A DNA stretch of 64,000 bases from Paulownia fortunei (GCA_019321725.1 CM033111.1:6138001-6202000); one strand, 5' to 3'. Shown: positions 12,501 to 26,054, counted from the stretch's first letter. Notes: generated from the letters alone by a model not told the origin. A program made the numbers and translations.

Positions 12501-14057
12501 AGAATGATAGACATAAACCAGTCAGTGAAACACCGCAGCAGAATAACAGAATTTACCTACATCCAGCGCTACCAAATCAAAGTTCAGTTCCACCTGACCC
12601 ATTAACCTATGAATATCAATTAATTGTTCAACATCCTCCTTTATGCATGGAGGCACAAAGACAGTAGGAGGTTTTAAGCTGTAAAGACCACGAGTAGCTA
12701 TATACATTGGCAGTCCACCCTGAATCAATAGATAGCAAAAACTCACTGCAACTTCTATTTTCAGGTATCGCCAAACAATGTTATGTGAAATTATATGCAG
12801 AGAAATAGAAAAAAGAAAATATACATGATTTGTCAGATGTAACATACATAAGACATATACATGATTTTCTAAATGTACAATGGAAGTTATTTTGAACATC
12901 TCCAAAGAAAAATGATGATTGCGTCCAATGACCACTAGACCTGTCAGTAAAAATATTATATTGGACACAAAGTAAAATGGATTCCATAGTTAGTAACATT
13001 GAGTGCTCACATTCTGAACTGTTTAGATGGACCTCTCAAAGAGATAATATGAATGATGCACCTATACATCAAATCTACATTCTCCTCTAGGAATGGGAGC
13101 ATCAATATTGCTTTCTGTCAAAATTTGATTGGCATTATGAAAATTGAAAGGAAAACAAATCCTTAATTCATCATTGACTGTAACTCAAGACAAAGCAAAG
13201 CATCACCACATTGGAGGAGAATGCGTGATGTCAAAATTCACATTGTATTACTAATAATCATCCTCAATACGGCAATGCACAGATATTACCCACTGTGGCA
13301 CTTATCAAGCATAAATCTTTGTAATATTCCCACATGAGTGTCATAAATTAAGCTAAGACAATCTTGTTTCACATTCAACAACGCCTCCCCTGAATTAGAG
13401 CAACTTAACAAGATACAAAAACCAATCTTTTGTTTTTCTCTTTAATTGTTTTAATTCCCTCTCTACTTGCCCACCATGAGCAGAGCCCTCGAGTTGTACA
13501 CCCAGGCAGCAGCAGTTGTGCTTACTGGTCATTATGGAAATGCATAACCCAACATGACAGCCGCCCAGCAACCCCATTATACGAAAAAACAAAAAACAAC
13601 CTGCTAATTTCCCAAAAAATAAGTAAAAAATGCAACAAAACTGAAAAATAGAGAAGAAAATAATTAAAAAAAAGCATACAATGTGATCAAGATGAGCATG
13701 GGTGATGAAGAGAAAATTCTGCTGGACAGCCCTCAAAGGACACCTCCCAATATCAAAAGCAGACTTCAATTCAGGCACAATAACACAAGTTTCGTGGCCA
13801 CCAATCGACAGCCCTTCAACCGAATAGCCTTCTAAATCGAACCCTTTTCTGTGGACCTCAGCCCTGGCCTTTCTGTACTCTTCTTCCTCTATTGCCCGCC
13901 CAATTGCTGACAAAAAGCCCGACCCACCTCCTCCGCCATGCACCACTGCATTTACACTGCGAGTTTGGATTGGAAGGTGGTGCTTGTGGGTTGCTAGAGG
14001 TTGGTGAAATGGATGGAAATTGAGCAAGTTCGAACTTGTGGGGTTTAGTGATATCAT
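9584..14057 (-). CDS. TRZ2: tRNase Z, short form, chloroplast type (TRZ2-like)
   Basis: This enzyme cuts precursor tRNAs after the discriminator base to make the 3' end; the N-terminus suggests action in the plastid. Eight coding exons on the minus strand: 14057-13680, 12719-12557, 12476-12406, 11730-11635, 11538-11425, 10690-10622, 10419-10345, 9673-9584. They join without a frame break to 351 residues, close to the Arabidopsis length I recall. The first 45 residues are Ser/Thr/His-rich with few acids, like a transit peptide. The beta-lactamase-fold zinc motif HAHLDH is at residues 120-125, split from GGLPMYIATRGLY by intron 1. FKTHHVITSQGY (about 195-206), FTGDT (248-252), AREHGHTHLSE (287-297) and VLTHFSSRY (311-319) give the remaining metal and catalytic motifs of the short-form family. 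All key residues are present, so an active enzyme is expected. TRZ1 is the alternative, but the extended N-terminus favours TRZ2. Confidence 0.93.
10930..11063. repeat. 67-bp tandem duplication in a TRZ2 intron
   Basis: Two adjacent copies (10930-10996 and 10997-11063) of a unit starting TTGATGAAATGATCAAGAAA and ending TTGAATAAATTAGAT lie in the intron between TRZ2 exons 5 and 6. They differ at only a few positions and carry no splice-site consequence that I can see. Confidence 0.85.
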
Positions 14058-16562
14058 TTGCTTGTTTGTTTTGAGAGGGAATGAAAAATGTCTGTGGGGG
14101 AACTAAGGATGGGACTTTTATATTTGTCTATCAGTTCAAGGGAGACTATATATATATATTAGCCAAACAAAGATAGAATGTTGTTAAAATAGGACCCATA
14201 GTGCCATAGTCTCCCTTGACTCCCTTGAACTGATAGACAAATATTATATAATAAAATAATAAAATAAAAAATATTATGGTTATTTAATTGATCATCATGT
14301 GTGCATATATTTAAGGACGGAAATGGATAGAATTTGTTTGGACACGAGATTCAATTTATTAAAAGTTTTAAGGATTTATTTTTAACTCGTGATTAGACGT
14401 TGGATTTGTTAGATTAGATTTATAATTTAAAAAATTTAAAATCATATTTTTTTCTAAAAAAAATAATATATGCATATATGGAAAAAATATATATCAAATT
14501 TAGATTAGATCGAATTTGAAAATAAAAATTTTAAAACCCCATCCAAACCTGTTTATTCTGGTAAAATTCAGACCTACTCCAAATTCGTTCATACTGTTAA
14601 AATTCAACCCATTGTATTCCTACATATATATGTGGATATTCTTATTGAGTTCAATTTCGCCAATAATAAAATTTTATTTTTTAAATTTCTTTTTAGTATA
14701 ACCAACTTATTAGTTTCAACTAAAAACTCATGGTGTCGTTTATCAAAAAATTAGAGCATGCATATTTATTTCACCGGATATTATAAGTTCAAACTATTAA
14801 AATCGCAATAATAGATTTTTATTTTATAAAACAGGCTCAAAATTCAAAAGGAATTTGATACACACCAAGTTGAGTACTCTTTTATCACAGAATTGCAATC
14901 CTATAAATTCAACTCATCCCACAAATTAAGATAGTTTTATATGTGAATTGTATCATTTTACAATTATTATTTTTCTCCTTTATTCCCAGCTACCATTATT
15001 CTGCACTTGTATTCTTTTTTGCTATTTAAATGTAAAACCTCCTAAACATAATACGATGGCGTTTCCCCTTTTATTTTCTTTTTTAATTTAAATTAGTAGA
15101 ATTTATCTTAACAATGCTACTTGTTTTAACTGGGACATTTTTCAGTTTAAGTAGTTTAGATATCTTTTCACAATGGGAAGATATATATACTTACAGAATT
15201 CTATATACATAGATATGGATTTTGGAATTACGAACTCTGATTTATAGTAGAAGAATTATTAGCAAGTTATCAAATATAATATTAGATATTAAATTTTGTT
15301 TAATGCTTTCATTAATTGTAACAATTTTTCACATGGGGTTTGGAATCTTTCTATTCCATGCAAATGTGATACCTGAGGCTTTTGACACAGAAAAGAAGTT
15401 GAGGGAATGTTTGGTTAGAATTTGAGTGTTTTGAAGTATTGGAGGAGAATTAATTTTGATGTGATGTTTTGAAAAATGTGATATATGTTTGATTTTGTAT
15501 TGAGAATGGAATTGCTTTTGGAGAAAGCAAACAAAACATAGCCTTAGTTTTTGGAACAATACTATCAACTACAAGTTGTTTAGGAAAAAGTGAAGAGTGA
15601 AGGGGCATTTAACCATATAGATTGTTAATTGATGTATATAATTTTGGCATAGTTTTAGAAAATGCACTTCAGCAATGGATAAATAGATGATCCGAATGTA
15701 CTTTTCTTCATCCTTGATTCTTCTATCATTCTATATTTTAACAAGTTGTATAGTACCATTTCTGATTAATAACATAATTATTGTTGCAGTTTCAAGAATT
15801 TTGAGATATTTGTTTCTTATAGTAAATGCTATGTTCAATGCATTCAGTCTTGGACAGATTCACCAAATTTGAAAAAAGTTTCAACTTTTTCTGAAATTTG
15901 GCTTAAAAATTGAGCCCCATTTGTCAAGCACCTTCCTCTTTCTGCAATGAAAAGCAGCATTTGCCCAACAAGATTCCCCATAGCATTGGTTCAAAGAAAA
16001 GTAACAGAAGTTGAAGAATTTCCATGAAAAAACAGTCCCACAAACGAACCATGATCTCCCCAAGAATTTTACTTGCTTTGAGCTCAATAATCAGCTTTGA
16101 TCAAACAAAATTTTCTCCAGAATTCAGGTTACAATCAGTGGTACAATATAAGGTGATAAAAGAGAGAAGTAATAGACAAATTATTTAATAAAATGTTAAT
16201 GACTGCAAAACTGTCTCAAGTATTCATCAGTCGAACTACCAAAAGCCTATAATCTGCAATATGGAAAGCAGAAATAAGCTATGGAATCATGATTTTCAGA
16301 TATATCAAACAGAAATTGAAGAGTAAAAGAGGTACTTGGGCACACACCAGATGAAATTTTGGCCATGAACCACATCTCATTTGCTTACGTCCCCTCTAGA
16401 CCGACTGTTTTTATATCATAAAAGCACGAGGAACAAAATTTGAGATGTCTTGTTACTATGGAGCAAACCTGTAACAGTTGTTCCGGGTCATAACGATAAA
16501 AATGATCGTATTGTATTTCTGAGTGAATCACAAGATTCCTCACCTGCCTATTGTGGATGGAT
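14058..16562. other. Intergenic region between TRZ2 and the EF-hand gene
   Basis: It contains the TRZ2 upstream region (with the inverted repeat listed separately), AT-rich DNA and the 3' flank of the EF-hand gene. The part at about 14310-14640 has words like those of the weak MITE-like block at 6030-6740 (degenerate TTGGACACG and ATTAGATCGAATTTG). Short frames at 15222-15872 look random. I found no coding signal. Confidence 0.55.
14120..14245. repeat. Imperfect inverted repeat (hairpin) upstream of TRZ2
   Basis: The left arm (14120-14149, ATATTTGTCTATCAGTTCAA then GGGAGACTAT) is the reverse complement of the right arm (14205-14245). The only large difference is a 9-base internal duplication in the right arm, where the AAGGGAG word occurs twice. 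The arms of about 30 bases are separated by about 55 bases. The structure starts about 60 bases upstream of the TRZ2 ATG, so it lies in the promoter or the 5' untranslated region. Confidence 0.8.
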
Positions 16563-19500
16563 CTAGCGAAATTCATCATGGTATCCGTAATCATCGTCTT
16601 CATCCTCGTCAAATACAGCACTATAGAAAACATATGGGTTCTCGATCATCTCTGTCAAGGTCAGACATCCATCCTTATCTGTATCAGCCTGTGAAATTAG
16701 GAATTGAAACTTCAATGTCGTCCTAAATGTTACTTTTCGTCACTATGGAGTCAATTCACACAAAGTATGATCCTAGAGGCATTGCTTTGTTAATGTTCAA
16801 AGTACAGTGTTCAATTTCATGAATTAAGAACACAAGATCAGGGGTGGTCTTCAAAATCCTTCAAATCCCAAATTAATAATGAACAAAGCCCATCCTTTCT
16901 GATGACAATCACCACACCAAATACCCCTATTTCCCGAAAATTTGTATCCTCAAGTCCTGTTTATAACCTCCAACCAGTCCCCTGAATTTCTCATCTGTTT
17001 CTACAGCTTTGTGTCTCTAAGGCCTGCAAAATCTCCATACATTGACCTTCTAGCTTGAACTCAGCATAAAGAGGGAGCCTCGTTCTAACACTTAAAAGGT
17101 TCCTTCCTAATAAAAAGCTAATAAAAGGGTATATCACCGACACTAGTAAAGGATTGATTGACGATGGTGGCAACAATGTGTTTTCCATGAAAGCTTGCCC
17201 TATCTCATTAAGTCAGCATGGTAAAAAATGACCCAATATATTGATGTAGGTCTAGAGAATGGTTTGCCACCATTAAAGCCCAAGCATAACATAAATCTTG
17301 CCTCGCCCAGCATACTAAAGAGGGAGATGGGATTCACGGCCCAGTCTTTAACTTTCTACAAGAGGATTGAGTTTTTCTCAGTAGGGGAGACTTAAGGTTG
17401 AGCTGAGCTGTTAACGGGCGTGGACCTTAGGATGGAGCACAACCTTGATAAAATGAGAACTATTGTAGGTTAAAGAAAAATAGACTTGATGATTAATCAA
17501 GTAAAGGACTGGATTTGATTACCGTATAAGAGAGTTGTGGGACAAAATTCAGATTTATCATTCAGTTGTGGACTGTAGCAGGGAATAAAACTTTTTAGGC
17601 AAACAGGGTTGTTAGGGTTGCTTGCTTGTCTTGTTGGGAAGGTATGGGTTTTGTAAGATATTTATTACCTAGGTAAGTGTAAGTAAGAATTAGAGTGCTG
17701 AAATTGTACAAAGAGGGATGAATTGGAAGAAATAGCAGAAGAAGAAATCACAAGCAAGAAGAAGAGAGAGGCAAAGAGTACTTGCAAGGGTTACTTACCC
17801 AACATAAACATCAATACTTCAAAAAATGAAAAGTATTAAGGGATTAGTTAAGTATTTACAGATTGTACAAGACTTCTCCAGCAAAAATGAACAACTGTAT
17901 TAAATTAAAAATGACATAAATTAATTCTACAACTGATTTTCGCATAAGCATTCTGATGATCAAACTAACCTGGGATAAAATACTTAAGACAAACCATAAA
18001 AAGACTAAAACAGGCTTGATTAAGGACTATTTTGGTTTGCAAATTATCTTCAAGGCCTTCTTTTAAGCCGCAAAGAATTTCAAATGTTCCTAGAGTCTAT
18101 CGTTGTTGGTATCACCATGACTATAATTTGGACGCAAGAAACAGAGCAAAATTATTAGGAGAAAATTGTCTTTAGTATGAGTATGTGCATCAATGTTCAT
18201 TTTGGTTGGGGCTGGGACGATGACTGGGAGAAGGGAATGACAATATTGAAGAAAAGGGACCATGGTGGTAGTGAGGGTTAAAGTTGGTGGGTGGACGGGG
18301 TTGGACACAACAACAGTTCCTTATCAATTTCTTTAGAATGCTTGAGGGTATTTTGGCACTTCTAGTTATAGATGGTCATTGTAGAATATGTCTGGACACG
18401 GAACCCATATAGCTTGGACAGAAGCAATAACTACTTTACATCAATTCTCTGTTGTGGTGTTTAATATTTGGAAAGTAAATCCCTAGTCAACCATTTCAAT
18501 AATTTGTGCCCACAATCCCAAAATAAAGGACAAAGAACCTTCCAGAAAGCATGTTTTCAATAGCAAGATAGAAGCAATCTCCTTAACCCTACAACTTTAG
18601 GTTTCCATTTTTGTCCTACTACCAATTTTGACAGAAATATACATTAAAGCAGGCGATAGTTTGTTTAAAGTGCACTTTTATTCCAATAAGTCTAGTTCTA
18701 ATTGCATTATTAAATAGGATTTCCGGGAACTTGTCTTTCTCTCAGGAAAATTATTGTGCTTACAATAAATCCGGTGTCCACTATTTCCTCAATACATCAA
18801 GGTCAAAGAACACCTAGAGAAAAAGCCTACATCTAGGTTGGAACTAACATGCTTCTCCTTTCTTTCCTTTATAATTTTAATATTCTTCATATAAAGAAGG
18901 CTAACCTAGAACACTCCACTTAAAAGATTAAGGAGCCACCATGAAGTTGAGAATGTTAGCCTTGAACTATGCCACTTTGAAATAGTGTAGGACCCACCAA
19001 TTCGGTCAAACCATAAGTTCTACACTGTGTTTGTAGTTGAACCACAAAATGCACATATAATTAGTATCCTCAATGGTTTCCCAAATGTATTCACCATCAT
19101 TATTGCATTCCTATATTATCATATATGTAACTCCAGGATATTTGTCTGTTTCTCTAATGTCCTTTCTCAAAATAAACTCATCAAAAGGGTTTACATAATA
19201 AAACCCAAACATTATCAATGAGCCTTAGAATATTTCTCCACAAGTCATTCAATATCAGTGCAATAAATACCTGCTGCAAGATGTACTCCGCCTGCTGTTT
19301 AGCATAATAATGCTCTGACGGATGAATCTTTCCGATAATGGGTAGCAATTCTACATCTGACAAATATCTGAAACATAAATAATATTTAGGTTAGTCCTAC
19401 ACATAAAAGCATTTATCCCATTCAATCAATCAATTCAAACATAGATGTTTAGTTAATTACCCATCACCATCTTTGTCAAGCTGGGTGAACAACGTTTTAG

Positions 19501-22500
19501 CCGGGGCCTCAACTGAATCATCAGACTCATTTGATGAATTGTGACCCCCTTCATCATAATCTCTGACCAAATCAAAGAGCCCATGGAAAAACTCTTTGAA
19601 GTTAACCTTGCCATCTCTGTCACTATCTCTTTCCCTGTGGTGGAAAAACAACATGAAAGAACAGACAAGTGAAAACAGTGATTAGCTAAGTAAAATGACT
19701 TCTCCAAAGAGCAGATACAGATAATGGCAAAAATTAAAACGTTGCTTCACTATAAAATAGCAAAAATTGACAATTTTAATCAGAGGAAAAAGTTTGCCCG
19801 TTTTGACTACATTGAAATATGCAAATGGAAAGAATTAGAAAGCTCATAAATTGATGATACTGACATCTAGAGTTATATACAGGGATATCTCTTCAACTTC
19901 TATCTCCAAAGGTGAAACTCTATTACTCCCACCTTCAACAACACAAATAAATGACAATGGCCATAATACAAGTATAAATAGACACTTCGTATCAAAGGCT
20001 CACAAGTCCCACCAATATCTTTTTATCTCATCAAATGGGCAAGTCAAGCAACTCAACCCATGGTCAATAGATCTGTGATCATACTCTCCAACTGTCTATC
20101 TTACAAGTGCGCACACACACCGAAAAAAACATATGGAAGGGCTTAAAATGTAGAGTTACTTAAGGCTTTCTCTGAACAGTCCCCATTATCTTCCTTGTGA
20201 TTTAATCAAGTTCATACTCGCGCACATGCATTTTTATAATTAAAAAGTATTGTATTTATTTGCTGTGAATAAAATGAGTGACACCTAATTAAAATTGATA
20301 AAATAAGAGATCCCGCACTTATAAGCAAAACTCATTCAAAAGTCAGCTAAAGGACATCATTCAAGAAAGTAGGGAATTAGAAAAAGAAGTTTCAGCTTGA
20401 AAACCAAGAATTCCATTTGCTCAAAAACCTTACTGTTCAGATATCTAGATAAGAATCGAAATTGGAAGATAAAATAAATGTCCCTCAAATATATTCACCT
20501 TGTTCCTTCCCTACAAAGACAACTAACAAGCAGCTTTCCTGCAATACTGATTATCCTGAAATTGACTTCTTGCAAAATTCCAACATATAGATCAGCAGCC
20601 ACTTCTAGTTCCCAATCATGAAGCAATCTTCTGATATTAGGCTTGTGATACTCTAATAACAACTTGCACCAAAATTTACCACAAACACCTGCCTCTCAAA
20701 GTCACATATTAGACCTGGAAAAATAATCCTTCAAAAGAAGCATCTCCTTTACAAATAGTCGTTCAGCATCCTGACCCCGTCTCCTCTTTGAATACAATGC
20801 ATGTTAATTCATTTCCACATTACAGACTAAGCTCTGCTGGACATCTTTGATTAAATCAGACATCTTGACCCAGTCTATTTTGCAGTTGGCCACATCTTTT
20901 GTGCTATCTGATTTGGCTCTATTGCCACAGCTACTTACCATTATTCTTAATGTGATAATATCTCGATTTTCTAATGATGAAAACATAATGATAGATCAGG
21001 TTGGCCGTTAACCTACAAATGATTCTATTTGCTGCTGCTACAGCATTGTAAACAATTCCTAACTCAGTCACAAGTAATATTCCCTAGTTCAACAAAATTG
21101 AATTATGGCAACTGTGAGCATGTTACAAATGGTCTGGGAAAAACAATGAAACAGATTAAGGTAGGAGTCAAGGAGAACGTAGTCACTTCTATGATTAAGA
21201 GACATCCTAAACCATCCCATTTAGCAACCTCAAAAACTTATGCGCAAAGATGATATTACAAGGCTAAAACCTTGATACTTAAACTGGTATAATGCATCTA
21301 AGAAGATAACATTTCGCTTCTGAAAATTCCTTTATTCATTAACAACTAGGTTATAACAAAAACTGCTGTGTAGAATGATGGCAATGACCTGGGAGTGAAA
21401 CATCTCTATGGGCCGAAATAGGAGGAAACTGTTATCCTGCAGCCTTTGACCTAAAATGAAGATTTTCCTGCCATGATTTCCATTTAACCCCTCTGGATTT
21501 TGTGGTCAAACTCAAAGATTCACTCGGGTGTTAGAAAAGATGGTGCTGATACCCCCTCTAAGGAGACTCTATAAATGACTTTGAAAGCATGTATTTACAT
21601 AATAGCCTAGTTCCAATCAATTGACAATCATACATGAAGATGTGATCACATCCCCCTCCCCCCACCAACACCACCCCCCACCTCCAAAAAAAAAAAAAAA
21701 AAAGAGAAAGAAAGAAAAAGGAAAAAGTAACTATGACCCCAAAACATCCCTTAACTTTGGACCTCACAAAACAGAAAGGCCTCATGGTCATACGTTGGAA
21801 ATTGGTACACGGCTAGATAGTGCACAACTCCCTACTTCTGAATCCTATGACTTTCATCAGCTTCAATAACCTTAAGAGTATATGTTGAATAGCTAAATCT
21901 GCTACTCCTTCACAAACATTTAAATCTAGTAACTAATGGTTAAAGATGAAAATAAACGGTTATAGTGGATAACAAAGCACAAGTCCTTTGTGTCGGCCTA
22001 CTTACTTTGTCTAAAATTTCACTATTATCGAAATTACATTGCAGTATAATTTGTTGAAGATTGTACCTCTGGAAGTTAACAGGGCAAAGATTGATAGACA
22101 CAAGTACAACAAATTCTTTATCAAGTTTAGAAAGAAAAACAGAATTTTTTTAGATCAGAAATGAATATATTGTGCGGGTGTTCATTTGATAATACAAGCA
22201 GAGTCGGGTCAAATAATTTTAGAGCTCATTATCAATGATTAAGTACACAACAAAAATGAACACCTCCAGAGCGCTCACAAAATTAGCTTTCAGGGAGCAA
22301 CAAAGCATAGCTATCAAAATCTTGAGCACATCATGATTTCCAGTATTGGCTCATGAAGAATGTATATAAATAACTGTCTAATTATGGTTAATCTGAGCTA
22401 AACAAAAAATCATTAAATATAACGGACGCCAATTATATGTTTATATTTTATCTCCTTAACATCAATTTTTAGTCACTCTTTCTTTGATTTCATCTTTACC

Positions 22501-25056
22501 ATGCAAAATCAGAATTATAGACCATGTGCATCTTTCAAATATACTTTTAGCCCATGTTTATGAGATATTTCATGCTTGAAACTCATGTTTCAACTTTCTC
22601 TGATGATTTCAATTTATAGTCAAAACTAATAAGTGTATGCAGCAACCAAATATTATAGTCCCTCCAAAACAAACATATGGATGATATAACATTAGATCAG
22701 CAAGAACTCCAACTATCCAAGCAATTTCTAATGAGGAAGGTTAAGAAGAGAGAAAAGAGCAACTATAACTTTGATCACAATAAGAATTGGAGTAACACCA
22801 GTCCTATATAAACATATAATGCATGCCATGGAAATAACTTTTTAACCATATGGACATAGACTGAAATTTTTTCTGCAATAATCAACATCAAAAAAAGAGT
22901 ATATGTTAAACTTATAGACTTTTATCATGGATGAAAGAATAATGTTGCTCCAGGAAATTTTATCAGCGATTAAATATTACAAAGTTTATATTTTTTAGAC
23001 ATAAGAGTTCATGATTCAGGATGGTTGGTTCCAAAAGCTGAAACACTGGGTGGTAGGCATGAGGGGTATCGAACTTTTATTTTATTTTATTCATTTTTTC
23101 TTTTTGTGAGAGATGGTGTAGAGGATTTCATCATATAGTTCAATCACAACATTGCCAAGTTAGAACAACAACAAATACCCAAACATTTTCTTGGTTAGCT
23201 ATAGAAGAAAATCAAAGTTGTTCAATATTTAGGAAACAAATGTCTTAATCAACACCTTGGGGCAATAAGCATCACTCCTGAGCTATTAGCAAGCAAATTT
23301 GATACTAAATGGCCACAAGGAGCAGGGAAGAATAGAATAATTATAAATATAAAGTTTGTGCTGCCTTTTCGAGAATGAATGAATAAAGAACCCAGGGATA
23401 CACACACACACACCCAAAAAAAAAGAAAGAAAGAAAGCTCCTAGGAAGCTAAATAACTGCAATTTACATTCAACAAACCAAATCACAGTAAAGTTACAGC
23501 ACCTTATTTCTTCCTTGCACAACCACTGAAGCAACTTGGGATTGTTGGTATCAGCTGGATGCAGAAAACTATAATAAAAAAAGATCAAATATTAGATTGA
23601 GTAGTTGATGAAGAACCCTGAATGCACAGAAAAAGGAGATTTATCTCCTTCTGAAAGTTAATATTCCTAGCTGATTAGAAACTTACTCATTAAACTCTGT
23701 GATGTTCAAAAGGCCATCTCCATCCGCATCGGATGCATTAAAATGCCCCTCTTTCCACCAGCCCATATCATATCCAAATGAGTCATTATCTGGAGAACAA
23801 AATCATCAAGAAAAATGTATTGCATTACAAAGCAATTCTCGTGTTTCTGAAGTGACAATGCTTGGAGTCACTTCTCTTTGTCAAGGTCTATTTCTAGAGA
23901 AAAGCCACATGCCGCTAGAGAGGTTTAACTTGCTTATTGCTAGCTTTTTACTAGTTATCAAACTTACAATAATCAAACATCCTTTGCCCTGAATATCATC
24001 ACCAAAAGTTGATGCAATAAGCATAGCATAAACCCTCAAACACATTAGGCAAATGACCTGACTTGTAATGCCCATAAAGATATTTTAGAAACTTCCTTTC
24101 TAACTATAAAACTCTTACCTTCTGAATGCAATTCATTAATATTTTTGAAGGATGAACAAGATCCAAACCACCAACAACTACAAACAAATAAGCAAAGAAA
24201 GCAGAACAAAAATAAATAAATAACTTTTGCTTGTGTTTAATTGAAGGAGTTTCTTATGGATTTCAAATCCTTGCTTTTGTCCATAGCTTTGAAACAACGC
24301 CACCAATGTTCCAGCAAAATGAACATAATGGACTCCTAAGCGCTAGGAAATCCAAAATTATAAACAAATTTGTTTTGCTTTCAAAACCATGAACTGAAAA
24401 CCAAACACACGAATGTCAAATCCATAACAATATCCTTCAATACGAAAGCAAATCACTGAAAATTCACCTGAATTCTTGACCCAGCTGGGGGCCTCATACT
24501 CAGCGAAAGACACAAACCCATCTTTGTTTCTGTCATGAACTTCCATTTCCCTTTCAGTCCTATGCAACACCTCTCTCCGGCTCTGATGCAAGTTCCACTG
24601 AGTCAACTCGCTCTCACTCACATACCCATCAACCGGGTCAACATCAATCTTGGGGAACAGAATCACCAGCCTGTTAGTTACATTGAACTTCTCCTCATCG
24701 TTCAGATAATCCTCCGCGTCCATGAAATCCTCCCACTCGGGCTCGGACGACTCGCGTCCGGGAGCCGACATTGACTGAGTCGACTCGGAGTGGAATTCTG
24801 GGTGGTGGGTCTGGAAGTAGTGGTGCTCCCATTGCTTGTCCTCGCGCTTGCGCTCAACGTCGGCGACTAAAGGGTCGAAGGCGGCGCGGTCGTGCAGATG
24901 GTGGGGGTCGGCGGGGGGAGTGAAGTTGAAGTTTGAGCGGATTTTGAGGCGGCGGTGGCGGTTGCCGTGGGACTTGTTGTTGTTGGAGGAGCGGGAGATG
25001 AGGAGTAGGAGGACAACAGCTACAGTAATGTAGATGATCAGTGAAACTTTGCCCAT
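16563..25056 (-). CDS. CREC/calumenin-like membrane-anchored protein with six EF-hands
   Basis: A plant reticulocalbin/calumenin-type calcium-binding protein, probably in the secretory pathway. Six coding exons on the minus strand: 25056-24468, 23789-23687, 23568-23503, 19634-19461, 19367-19271, 16688-16563; joined they give 384 residues in one frame. Residues 5-21 are a hydrophobic signal anchor (LIIYITVAVVLLLLIS), followed by a basic stretch (HRRLKIR). EF-hand loops start at D138, D175, D217, D256, D306 and D345. Loops 2 to 6 have the canonical D-x-D/N-x-D-G pattern. Loop 1 (DVDPVDGYVSESE) carries a Pro at position 4, also seen in the first hand of related proteins. Six EF-hands is the CREC number. 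The end is acidic (DEDEDDDYGYHDEFR), with HDEFR rather than a C-terminal HDEL. Arabidopsis At5g08580 and At4g27790 are the likely counterparts, recalled from memory. Introns 3 (3.9 kb) and 5 (2.6 kb) are long. Confidence 0.9.
16689..19270 (-). other. Intron 5 of the EF-hand gene (2.6 kb)
   Basis: GT donor at 19270-19269 and AG acceptor at 16690-16689 on the minus strand. The stretch at about 17560-17810 (GTTGCTTGCTTGTC, then a GA-rich run of AGAAGAAG units) has a composition unlike its flanks and could be part of an old retroelement. I see no coding motif or terminal repeat, so it is left unassigned. Confidence 0.7.
19635..23502 (-). other. Intron 3 of the EF-hand gene (3.9 kb)
   Basis: GT donor at 23502-23501 and AG acceptor at 19636-19635 on the minus strand. 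It contains an A-rich run near 21687-21720 and a short CA repeat at about 23400-23414. Open frames such as 21621-21869 are compositional artefacts of these runs. No gene was found. Confidence 0.7.
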
Positions 25057-25170
25057 CTCCTCATCAAATCAAAGGAACAAGCTTCAGAATTCTTCAGAAA
25101 AACATGTATTCCACTAATCTACATGCACTTGTATATGAATATGATTCTCTCTCTAGATATATACAACATA

Positions 25171-25231
<61 letters not shown>
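25171..25231. repeat. Compound (GT)n(AT)n(GA)n microsatellite
   Basis: Three abutting dinucleotide runs, GT, then TA, then GA, lie about 115 to 175 bases upstream of the EF-hand gene ATG. They are in its promoter or 5' untranslated region. Alternating purine-pyrimidine GT/TA tracts can adopt non-B DNA. Length variation here is likely between individuals. Confidence 0.92.
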
Positions 25232-26018
25232 GTGGGTAGATCTGGCCTAGTTGGAAGATTCAAAAGAAAAAGAAAAGATGGTGAAGAGTTGTAGTAGGAA
25301 AGGAAGAAAAAATTTCCTACATATTTAAATTTGAGACATTATAAGAATGTATATTTCTTTTTCTTTTGCCAACAATTATATTTTATATAGTACTTTTCCT
25401 CTTGTATTATTTGACTTTTTTAAGGATTAAAAAAAATGTTAATTTATTTCAATTTATTCCAAGATTACTACATTTTTAAATAAAATGTATTGTGTGTGTA
25501 ATTGTTATTAGAAAAGAGAAATAAAAAAAATTACCTAGCAAAATTTATGTCATGATTTTAGTTTGATTTATATTTGTTGTCTGTTATCCAATATAATAAC
25601 AAAACTTCTTTTATTAAATAAGGTAATTGTGTTATAACAAGAATGATTTTATTCAATATATTTAAATTAAAATGATAGGTAGAACAAACAATATTTATTT
25701 GATTATCGATGGATGGATGAATAACTTAACATAAATTTTAAATTAAATAAATGTTGAATCTGAATTTAAATGGAGCAATTGATGGGGGTTGAAAACAAGT
25801 AGTGTAGAACATTATGACATAATAATTTAAATATTATTCTTATTTTAATTTTAAAAGTAAATGACAGTGAATAAATGCCACACTAAATGGAAACAAACAA
25901 AATCAAAAGTGTATTCATGGCAAAAAAGGAAAAAACAACAACAACATAAAATAGACTACATAAAAAGCATTGACAACATAGGAAACATTGAGAGAGGTGA
26001 AGATTGAACTGAAATTTG

Positions 26019-26019
<1 letters not shown>

Positions 26020-26052
<33 letters not shown>
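26020..26052. repeat. (GT)16 microsatellite
   Basis: A pure GT dinucleotide run in intergenic DNA, with no gene nearby within 900 bases. Confidence 0.92.

Positions 26053-26054
<2 letters not shown>

Noticed and set aside
17560..17810. Possible solo LTR in the EF-hand intron
   Set aside because: Compositional change only; I found no TG...CA ends, target duplication or internal retroelement sequence.
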